NCBI GenBank assembly: GCA_017941355.1
Contig: JAGAWN010000130.1
Span: 1-38,579 of the forward strand
Direction of reading: 5' to 3'
Length of the DNA stretch: 38,579 bases
From: Ruminiclostridium sp.
GTDB lineage: Bacteria > Bacillota > Clostridia > Oscillospirales > Ruminococcaceae
The notes beneath the pieces are model-generated. The model was not told where the DNA came from. It made no database searches and saw nothing but the letters and a program-made list of their open reading frames with translations. The translations under genes and the position numbers were made by a program. Below are positions 7,354-15,432 of the stretch, piece after piece. Positions within the stretch are counted from its first letter, which is position 1; each line of letters begins with the position of its first letter.

Positions 7354-8841
7354 TTATAATGTTACACCTGTTTTGAAAAGCGCGATATCACGCGAGTTAT
7401 AGCGCTCGTTCACCGTCTGCTGTCCGTTTGCGACTGCAACAACAAGATCGGTAAGCTGTTCAAGCTTGTTCTCGAAAGTGTCTCCGGCGACTATGCTGCC
7501 CGCGTCGAAATCTATCCAGTTCGGCTTTCTTTCGGCAAGGTCTGAGTTGGTGGAGATCTTAACCGTGGGTACGAAACCGCCGAAAGGAGTTCCGCGCCCT
7601 GTAGTGAACAACACCAGATGACACCCCGCGCAGCCGAGATTGGTGACTGCGACCATGTCGTTTCCGGGGCCGTTCAGCAGATTGAGTCCGTGCGCCGTCA
7701 GCGAGTCTCCGTCAAACAGTACGTCGCATACCTTTCCGGTTCCGGATTTCTGTGTGCAGCCCAGCGACTTGTCCTCCAGCGTAGTGATACCGCCCGCCTT
7801 GTTTCCGGGGGAGGGGTTCTCATACACCGGCTGATCGTGCTTCTGATAGTATTCCTTGAAGCCGTTCACAAGCTTCACTATCTTTCCGAATGTAGCTTCG
7901 TCCTTCGCCCTGTCCATGAGCAGCTGCTCCGCGCCGAACATTTCCGGGACTTCCGTAAGCACCGTAGTTCCGCCGGCAGCCGCAATATAGTCGGAGAACC
8001 GTCCGACCAGCGGATTTGCTGTGATCCCCGACAGACCGTCGGAGCCTCCGCATTTGAGTCCGACTTTCAGGCATGAGATGTCTTTCTCAACACGCTTGTC
8101 GTTCTTCGCCCGCTCATACAGCTTTTCAAGCAGCTTCACGCCCTCTGCGATCTCGTCCTGTACGTCCTGCGCAATGAGGAACTCTGTGCGTTCCTCGTCG
8201 TAGTCACCGAGAGTTTCCCTGAACACGTCCATGCGGTTGTTCTCGCAGCCGAGTCCGAGTACCAGCACGCCGCCGCTGTTGGGGTGCTTCACCATTCTTT
8301 GCAGCAGCAGCTTTGTCCGCTCGTGATCCTCGCCGATCTGTGAGCAGCCGTAAGGGTGCGTGTAGGTAAAGCAGCCGTCGATACCCGGCAGATCGCCGTG
8401 CTTTTTGCAGAACGCAGCGACGATAGCTCTCGCCTGCGCGTTCACACAGCCGACTGTGGGGATCACCCACAACTCGTTGCGTATGCCGACTTCGCCGTTC
8501 TTTCGCTCATATACGTTCACCGTGCGGTGCTTGACTTCCTTTGCGGGAGCAGGCTCCTTGCGGTTGTATGTGTATTCGAGAGTTCCGTCAAGGCAGGTAG
8601 CCATATTGTGGCTGTGGATATGCTCACCGGGCGCGATATCGGCAGTTGCCTGTCCGATCACCTCGCCGTATTTGATTATCTTTTCGCCCTTTTTTATGGG
8701 TCTGAGGGCGAATTTATGCCCTTTGACTATATCCTCGGCAAGCGTCACGCCCTCGGCTGTATCGCCTTTTTGCAGCGGCACGAGAGCAACTCCGACGGAA
8801 TCACCGGGCATTATCACAATTGTCTTTTTCAATTCACTCAC
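7354..8841 (-). CDS. uxaA: Altronate dehydratase
   Basis: UxaA removes water from D-altronate to give 2-keto-3-deoxy-D-gluconate. The 495-residue protein contains both expected parts: an N-terminal SAF domain (about residues 1-95, with EHIHSHNMAT), then the large UxaA dehydratase domain with YGCSQIGEDHERT, LVLGLGCENN and LKCGGSDGLSGITANPLVGR. The start is a GTG at 8841 whose first bases overlap the uxaB stop; the good AGGAG seven bases before it supports that choice. Translation is therefore likely coupled to uxaB. Homologues such as GarD act on galactarate, but neighbours UxaB and UxaC make altronate the natural substrate. Confidence 0.97.
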   Translation of the reverse strand: MSELKKTIVIMPGDSVGVALVPLQKGDTAEGVTLAEDIVKGHKFALRPIKKGEKIIKYGEVIGQATADIAPGEHIHSHNMATCLDGTLEYTYNRKEPAPAKEVKHRTVNVYERKNGEVGIRNELWVIPTVGCVNAQARAIVAAFCKKHGDLPGIDGCFTYTHPYGCSQIGEDHERTKLLLQRMVKHPNSGGVLVLGLGCENNRMDVFRETLGDYDEERTEFLIAQDVQDEIAEGVKLLEKLYERAKNDKRVEKDISCLKVGLKCGGSDGLSGITANPLVGRFSDYIAAAGGTTVLTEVPEMFGAEQLLMDRAKDEATFGKIVKLVNGFKEYYQKHDQPVYENPSPGNKAGGITTLEDKSLGCTQKSGTGKVCDVLFDGDSLTAHGLNLLNGPGNDMVAVTNLGCAGCHLVLFTTGRGTPFGGFVPTVKISTNSDLAERKPNWIDFDAGSIVAGDTFENKLEQLTDLVVAVANGQQTVNERYNSRDIALFKTGVTL

Positions 8842-10270
8842 CGAGAAACTCCTTTAACGCTGCCGTTTCGCCGTTCTCCAGTATGCTCCTTATGTATCCG
8901 GAAACAAGGGAAAGGTTGTCGTCCTCATCGAGATCCTGTCCCCAGAGTTCCGCAGCGGACAGAGCTTTCTTTGCGATATCCGCGGGGGCGGAAAGCTTCC
9001 ACACTTCTTTCCAGAAGTCGAGATACGCGGGATCGTCCTTTACGGGGATATCCTCGTCGCCGCGCTTTCCGCGGTAGAACACCGCCAGTGACGCGAACGC
9101 GAACAGAATATGCTTCGGAGACTTGCCGAACTTTGCTCGGTAGTCGTTGTATGTAGGCAGCAGCCGCGCCTTGAATTTGGAAACGGAGTTCAGGGAAATG
9201 GAGATCAGCTCATGGCGGATAAACGGGTTCATAAAGCGATCCATTACCGCGGACGCGAAAGCGTTCAGTTCGTCCTCCGGCAGATCAATGGTAGGCTTTA
9301 TCTCCTCGGCTGCAAGCTCTTTCACGAAACGTCCCACATACTCGTCGGTGACAGCCTCGCGTACCGTGTCTATGCCGCTGAGATAAGCCACCGGCATCAT
9401 TGCGGTGTGGGAGCCGTTGAGTATCTTCACCTTTCGCTGCTTGTAAGGGGTGATGTCGTCCGCATAGATAACATTGAGTCCTGCCTTGTCGGCGGGAAGT
9501 CTCTCCTGCACGAAAGGCTCTTTCCGGAGGACCCACAGATGGAACACTTCCCCCTTTACTATGCTGCCGTCGGTATATCCCTGTTCCTCGCATATCTGCG
9601 CGGCTTTGTCCTTCGGGTAACCGGGAACTATCCTGTCAACGAGGGTATCGGTGAAGTGGTTCGCGTTATTCAGCCAGTCTATGAATTCCCCGCTCATGCC
9701 GTGTATCTTTGCAAGCTCGTTCATTACCCGTTTAAGTTCCTCACCGTTGTGGTCGATAAGTTCACAGGGAACTATCGCAAGCCCCTTTGTCATATCTCCG
9801 CCGAAACGGTCATATCTTGCTTTCAGAAAAGCGAGCAGCTTGCCCGGAAAGCTCTTCGGGCAGGCTGAAAAGTCTGTATCCGATGTATCCAGTGCGATAC
9901 CGGCTTCCGTGGTATTGGAAACGATGACCTCGAGATCCTCGCTTGCCGCGTAACCGAGATACTTGTCATACTCGGTGTACGGGTCTATGAAATCACGAAG
10001 TACATCTATAACATTGCGGCTCTGTATCTTTTTGCCGTTGTCGATACCCTCGAGGCATACGGTATATAAGCCGTCCTGCGCGGCAAGATCCTTTACCCTG
10101 CCGTGAGGGGTAGGCTGAACTACCGCGACATCGGCGTTCATAACGCCTGCTTTGTTGAGATTCCAGATAATCCAGTCAACAAAAGCTCTCAAAAAATTGC
10201 CCTCTCCGAACTGGAGTACCTTTATAGGTCTTTCTCCGGCAGGAAAATTGGTTCTGTTCAGTTCTTTCAT
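8834..10270 (-). CDS. uxaB: Tagaturonate reductase (altronate oxidoreductase)
   Basis: UxaB is the NADH-linked reductase converting D-tagaturonate to D-altronate. The protein belongs to the mannitol dehydrogenase superfamily. VLQFGEGNFLRAFVDW is the nucleotide-binding start, IVSNTTEAGI and VPCELIDHNGEEL follow, and the catalytic KVKILNGSHT region is near the middle. From the preferred start at 10270 (MKELNRTNFP) it has 478 residues, close to the family norm. An in-frame ATG 33 bp further upstream would add an 11-residue tail and has no better Shine-Dalgarno, while GGTGG stands eight bases before 10270. It overlaps uxaA by eight bases. A 13-bp inverted repeat lies between it and the upstream ATPase gene. 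Confidence 0.97.
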   Translation of the reverse strand: MKELNRTNFPAGERPIKVLQFGEGNFLRAFVDWIIWNLNKAGVMNADVAVVQPTPHGRVKDLAAQDGLYTVCLEGIDNGKKIQSRNVIDVLRDFIDPYTEYDKYLGYAASEDLEVIVSNTTEAGIALDTSDTDFSACPKSFPGKLLAFLKARYDRFGGDMTKGLAIVPCELIDHNGEELKRVMNELAKIHGMSGEFIDWLNNANHFTDTLVDRIVPGYPKDKAAQICEEQGYTDGSIVKGEVFHLWVLRKEPFVQERLPADKAGLNVIYADDITPYKQRKVKILNGSHTAMMPVAYLSGIDTVREAVTDEYVGRFVKELAAEEIKPTIDLPEDELNAFASAVMDRFMNPFIRHELISISLNSVSKFKARLLPTYNDYRAKFGKSPKHILFAFASLAVFYRGKRGDEDIPVKDDPAYLDFWKEVWKLSAPADIAKKALSAAELWGQDLDEDDNLSLVSGYIRSILENGETAALKEFLGE

Positions 10271-10300
10271 AATAATGCCACCCTGTTCTGAATTCTGCGG

Positions 10301-10340
10301 CAATACCGTACAAGGTCGCTGCGGACATTGTGCGGTATTG
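10301..10340 (-). repeat. 13-bp inverted repeat between the ABC ATPase gene and uxaB
   Basis: Positions 10301-10313 pair with 10328-10340 in 13 consecutive pairs (one G-U), around a 14-nt loop. There is no T-run on either side, so it is not a simple terminator. Placed in the gap between two operon genes, it may be an RNA processing or stability hairpin. Confidence 0.75.
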
Positions 10341-10347
10341 TCTGGTG

Positions 10348-11454
10348 TTATTTGAATGATTTTGTTTTAATGCGCTTTTCTGTCTGTTTGTCGAACAGAT
10401 AAACACTCTCATAAGGGATCACAAAATCGAACTGTGAACCCACGCTGGGGGACTGGTGCGGATCGACCTTCAGAATGACGTTGAATCCGTCAAAGTTGAC
10501 GTAAACGTTGGTGGTATCACCGAGAAGCTCAACGAGGTTCACGAAGCACCTGATCTTGTAGCCGCCTCTTCCGCTGTCTCCGAGAGCGGGGCGAATGGAT
10601 TCCGGACGGAAGCCGAACACTATTTGGCTGCCCTCATACTTGTCGAGAACGTCCTGATCGGCAACAGCGCGAAGCTCTATATGGTTGTCGTTGAGAGTAA
10701 GATTTCCGGATGAAACGCGGCTTTCTATGAAGTTCATCGGAGGTTCGCCGATAAATCCCGCCACGAACATATTCATAGGGTTGAAGTAAAGATCGTAAGG
10801 CGTTCCCACCTGCTGGATATAGCCGTCTTTCATTACGACTATCCTGTCAGCCATAGTCATAGCCTCGGTCTGGTCATGGGTCACATAAATTGTTGTAGCG
10901 CCTGTTTCGCGGTGAAGCTGGGTTATCTCCGAGCGCATGGTCACTCTCTGTTTAGCATCGAGGTTTGAAAGCGGCTCGTCCATGAGGAATATGTTCACCT
11001 TGCGGATTATCGCGCGTCCTACCGCTACTCGCTGTCTCTGACCGCCGGAAAGCTCTCTCGGAAGTCTTTCGAGGTAATCGGTAAGTCCGAGGATACGGGC
11101 GGTATTGTTCACCCTCTCCTCGATAACGTCATCGTCCACACCCTGTAAAGTGAGTCCGAAAGCGAGGTTCTCATAAACCGTCATGTGCGGATAAAGCGCG
11201 TAACTCTGGAATACCATAGCCACACCGCGCTCGCGGGGTCCCATTTCGTTCGCGCGTTCCCCGTCTATGTAGAACTCACCCTTGCTGATATTTTCCAGAC
11301 CCGCGATCATGCGGAGAGTCGTGGATTTTCCGCAGCCCGAAGAGCCTACGAATACTATGAATTCACCCTTTTCGATCTCAAGGTTGAAATCATGCACGGC
11401 GTGAAAGCCATTCGGGTAGATTTTATTGATCCCTCGTAATGTCAGATATGCCAT
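10348..11454 (-). CDS. msmX: Sugar ABC transporter ATPase, MsmX/UgpC type
   Basis: A 368-residue ATPase that powers carbohydrate ABC importers of the CUT1 class. Walker A is GSSGCGKST, the signature is LSGGQRQR, Walker B reads IFLMDEPLSNLD, and the switch histidine is in YVTHDQTEA. A C-terminal TOBE/OB regulatory domain (from about residue 240) is present. The start at 11454 (MAYLTLRGINK) is preferred; a GTG 12 bases upstream is possible, and neither has a strong Shine-Dalgarno. It sits in the uronate catabolic operon without any permease or binding protein of its own. In Bacillus, MsmX serves many importers, so this copy may be a shared energiser. A second ATPase of the same type is at 22779-23840. 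Confidence 0.93.
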   Translation of the reverse strand: MAYLTLRGINKIYPNGFHAVHDFNLEIEKGEFIVFVGSSGCGKSTTLRMIAGLENISKGEFYIDGERANEMGPRERGVAMVFQSYALYPHMTVYENLAFGLTLQGVDDDVIEERVNNTARILGLTDYLERLPRELSGGQRQRVAVGRAIIRKVNIFLMDEPLSNLDAKQRVTMRSEITQLHRETGATTIYVTHDQTEAMTMADRIVVMKDGYIQQVGTPYDLYFNPMNMFVAGFIGEPPMNFIESRVSSGNLTLNDNHIELRAVADQDVLDKYEGSQIVFGFRPESIRPALGDSGRGGYKIRCFVNLVELLGDTTNVYVNFDGFNVILKVDPHQSPSVGSQFDFVIPYESVYLFDKQTEKRIKTKSFK

Positions 11455-11498
11455 AGCTTTACCCACACTTTCATTCTAATTTACGGCAATGAAGCCTG

Positions 11499-12335
11499 TT
11501 ATCTCAGATCAAGATTGTTGATGTTGTCCATATCGTCGTATGTCTGGTTCTCACCGCACATACCCCATATAAATGTGTAATTGCTGGTAGCGGTGCCGCA
11601 GTGGATAGACCAGCTGGGGCTGATGACCGCCTGTTCGTTGTGCATGATTATGTGACGTGTTTCCTGGGGCTGACCCATCATGTGGAATACCACGTTGTCG
11701 TCCTCAAGCTCGAAGTAGAAGTAAACTTCCATTCTTCTCTCGTGAGTGTGAGCGGGCATTGTGTTCCATGAGTTGCACTTGTCAAGCTCGGTCATTCCCA
11801 TCTGGAGCGAGCAGGACTCGCATACCGCCGGGTGGATATACTGGTTGACCACGCGCTTGTTCATGTTCTCTCCGCTTCCGAGAGGACGGTGGTTAGCCTT
11901 GTCCTTGGTGATGTAAACGGTGGGGTAGGTCTTGTGCGCGGGACTGGAGTTGATGTAGAACTTTGCGGGGCAAGAAGCATTATCCGAGCGGAACACGACT
12001 TCCTTTGTACCCATTCCGATGTAAAGTCCGTCCTTGAAGTCAAGCGCATACTCGGTGCCGTCCAGCACAACCGTACCCTTGCCGCCGACATTGATAATGC
12101 CCATTTCGCGTCTTTCAAGGAAGTATTCCGTGCCGAGTTCCTTTGTGCTGCCGAGTTTGAGTTCGCCGTTCACCGGCATAGCGCCGCCTGCTATCATTCT
12201 GTCCTGATGCGAGTAGGTGAGGGAGATCTCGTCCTGCTCAAAAACATTGTCGATCAGGTAGTTCTTACGGAGAGTCTCCGTATCGTAGTATTTGGAATCA
12301 TTGGGGTGATTCGCGTATCTTATATCAAGTTTCAT
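11499..12335 (-). CDS. kduI: 5-keto-4-deoxyuronate isomerase
   Basis: KduI isomerises 5-keto-4-deoxyuronate (from unsaturated galacturonate released by lyases and GH105) to 2,5-diketo-3-deoxygluconate, which KduD then reduces. The 278 residues match the known length of this cupin-fold zinc enzyme. Characteristic segments are the N-terminal MKLDIRYANHPND, GTEYFLERREMGIINVGG, and the metal site in NTMPAHTHERRMEVYFYFE, with a further histidine in SWSIHCGTATSNYTFIWGM. AAAGGAG precedes the ATG. It is located mid-operon, 14 bp after the TIM-barrel gene. Confidence 0.97.
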   Translation of the reverse strand: MKLDIRYANHPNDSKYYDTETLRKNYLIDNVFEQDEISLTYSHQDRMIAGGAMPVNGELKLGSTKELGTEYFLERREMGIINVGGKGTVVLDGTEYALDFKDGLYIGMGTKEVVFRSDNASCPAKFYINSSPAHKTYPTVYITKDKANHRPLGSGENMNKRVVNQYIHPAVCESCSLQMGMTELDKCNSWNTMPAHTHERRMEVYFYFELEDDNVVFHMMGQPQETRHIIMHNEQAVISPSWSIHCGTATSNYTFIWGMCGENQTYDDMDNINNLDLR

Positions 12336-12349
12336 GGTTATTTCTCCTT

Positions 12350-13186
12350 TTACATTCGTTCTCTGAGATGATTCACCGCAAAGGGGATATCATCGCCTGT
12401 TGTCCCCTCAAATACAAGGTTCGCGTCGGGGCAGACTTTCTTTATTTCCGACAGTATCCTGTCATAATCGAAGATACCCTTGCCGACTCCGCACTGTTTC
12501 AGAGAACCGTCATCGTTTATCGTACAGTCTTTGATGTGGAACACACATATCCTGTCACCGAATGTTTGCAGTCCCTCTTCGAGAATGTCGTACATCTTAT
12601 CCACATTCGAGCCGTCAAGATAATTGTACAGGTCAAAGATTATGCGTATGTTGTCCGCGCCGATGTCCTTCACCGCACGTTCGAGGGTCTTTACGTCCCA
12701 GCACACATGACCGAACGCGCCCTCCATGCCGACATTCACGCCGCAGTCCTGCGCAAACTCGCACAGTCCCGCGAAAGTACGTTCCACGCGCAGCAGCGCT
12801 TCCTCGGTGCGGTTCTGCGGGTGGTAAGTCCACTTGTCGCCGTTGTATGAGCCTGTCTCCGAACCTACGATATTGCAGCCGAAAGATTTCACAAGCGAAA
12901 GGTAGTCCCTGAATACCGCGATACCGTTGGATATCTTATGTTCGTCAGGGTGTACGGGGTTGAAGTACGCGCCTGTCAGCGGGACAGTCTTTCCGGACTG
13001 CTCAAACACCGCCCGGAACTTTTCAGCCCGTTCCGCGGTAACGGAGCCGGGGACATACTGCACATCGTCAAGGCACTTGTACGCCACAAGCTGAACGCCC
13101 TCCAGCCCCAGTTCGTCAAGACGCGAAACTATGTTTTCTTCGCCCTTGACACCGAGGTCATGGGCGCGGATAAAAAGCTTCATCAT
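12350..13186 (-). CDS. Sugar phosphate isomerase/epimerase-like TIM-barrel protein
   Basis: A 278-residue member of the xylose-isomerase-like TIM barrel family (AP_endonuc_2). The likely divalent-metal ligands can be picked out in order: E155 (NVGMEGAFG), D185 (RIIFDLYNYLD), H217 (CVFHIKDC) and E260 (LVFEGTTGDD), the usual Glu-Asp-His-Glu pattern. The specific reaction is not evident from the sequence. Its place between kdgK and kduI, five bases after kdgK, points to an isomerase or epimerase step feeding uronates or deoxy-ketouronates into the pathway. Two consecutive ATG codons (13186 and 13183) are possible starts. Confidence 0.85.
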   Translation of the reverse strand: MMKLFIRAHDLGVKGEENIVSRLDELGLEGVQLVAYKCLDDVQYVPGSVTAERAEKFRAVFEQSGKTVPLTGAYFNPVHPDEHKISNGIAVFRDYLSLVKSFGCNIVGSETGSYNGDKWTYHPQNRTEEALLRVERTFAGLCEFAQDCGVNVGMEGAFGHVCWDVKTLERAVKDIGADNIRIIFDLYNYLDGSNVDKMYDILEEGLQTFGDRICVFHIKDCTINDDGSLKQCGVGKGIFDYDRILSEIKKVCPDANLVFEGTTGDDIPFAVNHLRERM

Positions 13187-13191
13187 CGTGC

Positions 13192-14223
13192 TTAACGCTG
13201 AACGCGTCCGGAAGCGTCGCCGCCTGCGAGAGTTTCAACGTCCTCACGGGTAACGAGGTTGAAGTCGCCGGGGATAGTGTGCTTGAGAGCGGAAGCCGCT
13301 ACCGCGAATTCCAGCGCAGCCTTGAAATCCTTGCCGTCACAGAGACCGCAGATAAGTCCGCCCGCAAAGGAATCGCCGCCGCCTACGCGGTCAACTATCG
13401 GATTGATGTTGTACTTTCTGGAGTGATAGAACTCCTTGGTCTTGCCGTCCATGATGCAGGCTGACCAGTCGTTGTTGGAAGCCGAATGGCTCTCACGAAG
13501 CGAGGAGATAACGTACTTGAAACCGAACTGGTCTATCATTCTTCCGAAGATGTCAACGTAGCCCGCGAGTTCGAGGTCGCCCTTTGTAACGTCGGTGTTG
13601 CCGGGCTTGAAGCCGAGGACTTTTTCTGCGTCCTCCTCATTGCCGATGCACACGTCAACGTACTTCATAAGGTTGGTCATTACTTTCTGAGCCTTTTCGG
13701 AGGACCAGAGTTTCTTGCGGAAGTTGAGGTCGCAGGAAACGGTAACGCCGTGCTTCTTAGCAGCCTTGAGCGCTTCTTCGGTAACTGATGCCGCAAGATC
13801 GGAGATAGCGGGAGTGATACCGGTAAAGTGGAACCAGTCCGCGCCCTCGAAGATCTCGTCGAAGTTGAAGTTGGAAGCGTCCGCAGTAGAAATGGAGGAA
13901 TGCGCTCTGTCATATACCACGTTCGACGCTCTCATTGCCGCGCCTGTTTCGAGGTAGTAGATTCCGAGTCTCTCGCCGCACTTAGCAATGTGCTTTGTCT
14001 CAACGCCGTATTTGCGGAGAGCCGCGATCGCGCACTTTCCTATGGGGTTATCCGGCACAGCGGTAACGAATTCAGCGTCATGTCCGTAGTTTGCAAGCGA
14101 AACTGCCACATTTGCTTCGCCGCCGCCGTAGTTGATATCGAACTCGTCTGCCTGAATAAATTTTTCGTTATTGGGGGTGGAAAGTCTGAGCATGATCTCG
14201 CCCATTGTGATTATCTTTGCCAT
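13192..14223 (-). CDS. kdgK: 2-keto-3-deoxygluconate kinase (PfkB family)
   Basis: KdgK phosphorylates KDG with ATP to 2-keto-3-deoxy-6-phosphogluconate. The 343-residue protein has the ribokinase/PfkB layout: ITMGEIMLRLSTP at the start, the glycine-rich INYGGGEANVAVSLANYG, and the C-terminal catalytic motif RVGGGDSFAGGLICGL whose Asp is the catalytic base. The neighbouring aldolase and uxaA/kduD products make KDG the natural substrate. AAGGAG precedes the ATG, and 45 bp separate it from kdgA upstream. Confidence 0.95.
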   Translation of the reverse strand: MAKIITMGEIMLRLSTPNNEKFIQADEFDINYGGGEANVAVSLANYGHDAEFVTAVPDNPIGKCAIAALRKYGVETKHIAKCGERLGIYYLETGAAMRASNVVYDRAHSSISTADASNFNFDEIFEGADWFHFTGITPAISDLAASVTEEALKAAKKHGVTVSCDLNFRKKLWSSEKAQKVMTNLMKYVDVCIGNEEDAEKVLGFKPGNTDVTKGDLELAGYVDIFGRMIDQFGFKYVISSLRESHSASNNDWSACIMDGKTKEFYHSRKYNINPIVDRVGGGDSFAGGLICGLCDGKDFKAALEFAVAASALKHTIPGDFNLVTREDVETLAGGDASGRVQR

Positions 14224-14268
14224 ACAGTTTTATTCTCCTTGTCGTTATGATGATACCGGTTTACGCTG

Positions 14269-15240
14269 TCACTTTCTCTCGGTGAGATGTACCGCAAATC
14301 CCGCGAACTCGTCTTTCAGATATACTACCGTCATTCTGCCGTCAGCGTCGTACTTTGCTGTGGACATATCCACTGCGATGCCCTGGTGTTCGAGCTGATA
14401 TACCGCTCTGCGCACGCTGTTGGTAGCTACCGCGATATGTCCGTTCTTACCCTTGAACGGGGACTTCATGCACTCGATCTGAGAACCGGAGAATATGCTG
14501 CTGTTTCCGGGCTTCTGCTCCCAGCCGAACATATTGAAGAACTTGGAAGTAACGTCCGCAGCTTCCGATTCGTTTTCGCAGTTGAGTCCGATATGCGCAA
14601 TGTCGAAGCCCAGCATCTTGTTGACAGCCGAGCGGCACAGCGCGGTGATCTCCTCCCACTTGCCCGCTTTTACCAGCTTGTCGGGAACTATCCAGCTTCC
14701 GCCGCAGCATACGATCTTCTTGAATGCGAGGTAAGTGTTGAGATTGTTCTCGTTTACGCCGCCTGTGGGCATGAACTTCATGGAAGAGTAGGGAGCGGAG
14801 ATAGCCTTGATGTAGGGGAGACCGCCAGCCTGCTCGGCAGGGAAGAACTTCACGAAATCAAGTCCCAGTTCCATAGCCTGCTCGATCTGTGAACCGTTGG
14901 CAACGCCGGGAGTGAACGGAACGCCTTTTTTCAGGCAGTGCTCGACGACCTTCGGGTTGAGTCCGGGAGCCACGCAGAACTTCGCACCCGCTTCTATAGC
15001 CCTGTCGCACTGTTCGGTGGTGAGAACGGTACCTGCGCCTACCAGCATATCCGGGTAAGCCTTGACCATATCCGAGATCACCTTGTCTGCGCCTTCCGCA
15101 CGGAAAGTTACCTCTGCGCAGTGGATACCGCCGTCATAAAGCGCTTTTGCGAGATTTACAGCGTCAGCTGTGTTTTCAAGCTTGATGACCGGAACTATAC
15201 CGGTGCATTCGAGCTGTTCGAGAAATTTTTTGTTGTCCAT
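14269..15240 (-). CDS. kdgA: KDPG/KHG aldolase fused to a C-terminal VOC (glyoxalase-like) domain
   Basis: Residues 1-210 are a class I 2-keto-3-deoxy-6-phosphogluconate aldolase, splitting KDPG into pyruvate and glyceraldehyde 3-phosphate. Glu43 (EVTFR), the Schiff-base Lys131 (DFVKFFPAE) and Thr159 (FMPTGGV) are in place. From about residue 211 to the end at 323 a second domain follows, with the repeated beta-alpha-beta pattern of the vicinal oxygen chelate family (FDIAHIGLNCENESEA, GHIAVATNSVRRAVYQLE, GFAVHLTERK). The usual aldolase has about 210 residues, so the extra 110 are a true fusion in one uninterrupted reading frame, without frameshift. It is the first gene of its operon; AGGAGG lies 12 bases before the ATG. 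The role of the VOC domain is unknown to me. Confidence 0.93.
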   Translation of the reverse strand: MDNKKFLEQLECTGIVPVIKLENTADAVNLAKALYDGGIHCAEVTFRAEGADKVISDMVKAYPDMLVGAGTVLTTEQCDRAIEAGAKFCVAPGLNPKVVEHCLKKGVPFTPGVANGSQIEQAMELGLDFVKFFPAEQAGGLPYIKAISAPYSSMKFMPTGGVNENNLNTYLAFKKIVCCGGSWIVPDKLVKAGKWEEITALCRSAVNKMLGFDIAHIGLNCENESEAADVTSKFFNMFGWEQKPGNSSIFSGSQIECMKSPFKGKNGHIAVATNSVRRAVYQLEHQGIAVDMSTAKYDADGRMTVVYLKDEFAGFAVHLTERK

Positions 15241-15275
15241 TTTATGTAATATCCTCCTGAGTTATTTACAAGATT

Positions 15276-15303
15276 ATTATACATATTTGCCGCAGTGCGT
15301 CAT
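15276..15303 (-). promoter_or_regulatory. sigma-A promoter of the kdgA-to-uxaC operon
   Basis: Minus strand: perfect TATAAT (plus 15276-15281), 16-bp spacer, ATGACG (plus 15298-15303, 4 of 6 matches to consensus). The -10 is about 36 nt before the kdgA start. It lacks the TATGNAC-N6-GAYAT element; instead a nested inverted repeat (15323-15362) lies just upstream. Confidence 0.65.
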
Positions 15304-15322
15304 CGCCGATTTAACAGCCTGT

Positions 15323-15362
15323 CAGCCGAGAACTGCTATTATTTAGCAGAGAATAACGGCTG
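15323..15362. promoter_or_regulatory. Nested 40-bp inverted repeat upstream of the kdgA promoter
   Basis: Outer arms CAGCCG (15323-15328) and CGGCTG (15357-15362) enclose inner arms CTGCTA (15333-15338) and TAGCAG (15344-15349), with unequal internal loops of 4 and 7 nt and a 5-nt centre. There is no T-run, so it is not a clear terminator for kduD. Its place about 20 bp upstream of the kdgA -35 box suits a regulator site, though an RNA 3'-end hairpin of the kduD transcript is possible. Confidence 0.6.
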
Positions 15363-15404
15363 CGAGGCAGTGACTTTTCCTTTGATGAAAAATCGCATAC
15401 GGAG

Positions 15405-15432
15405 ACGCCCCCGGCGTACCGGGCGTGCCGGG
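15405..15432 (-). terminator. GC-rich hairpin after kduD (possible weak terminator)
   Basis: Directly after the kduD stop two mutually exclusive 6-bp GC-rich stems can form (15410-15415 with 15427-15432, or 15405-15410 with 15421-15426). A run of five T occurs on the minus strand only 12 nt further on (plus 15388-15392), so efficient intrinsic termination is doubtful. Confidence 0.35.
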
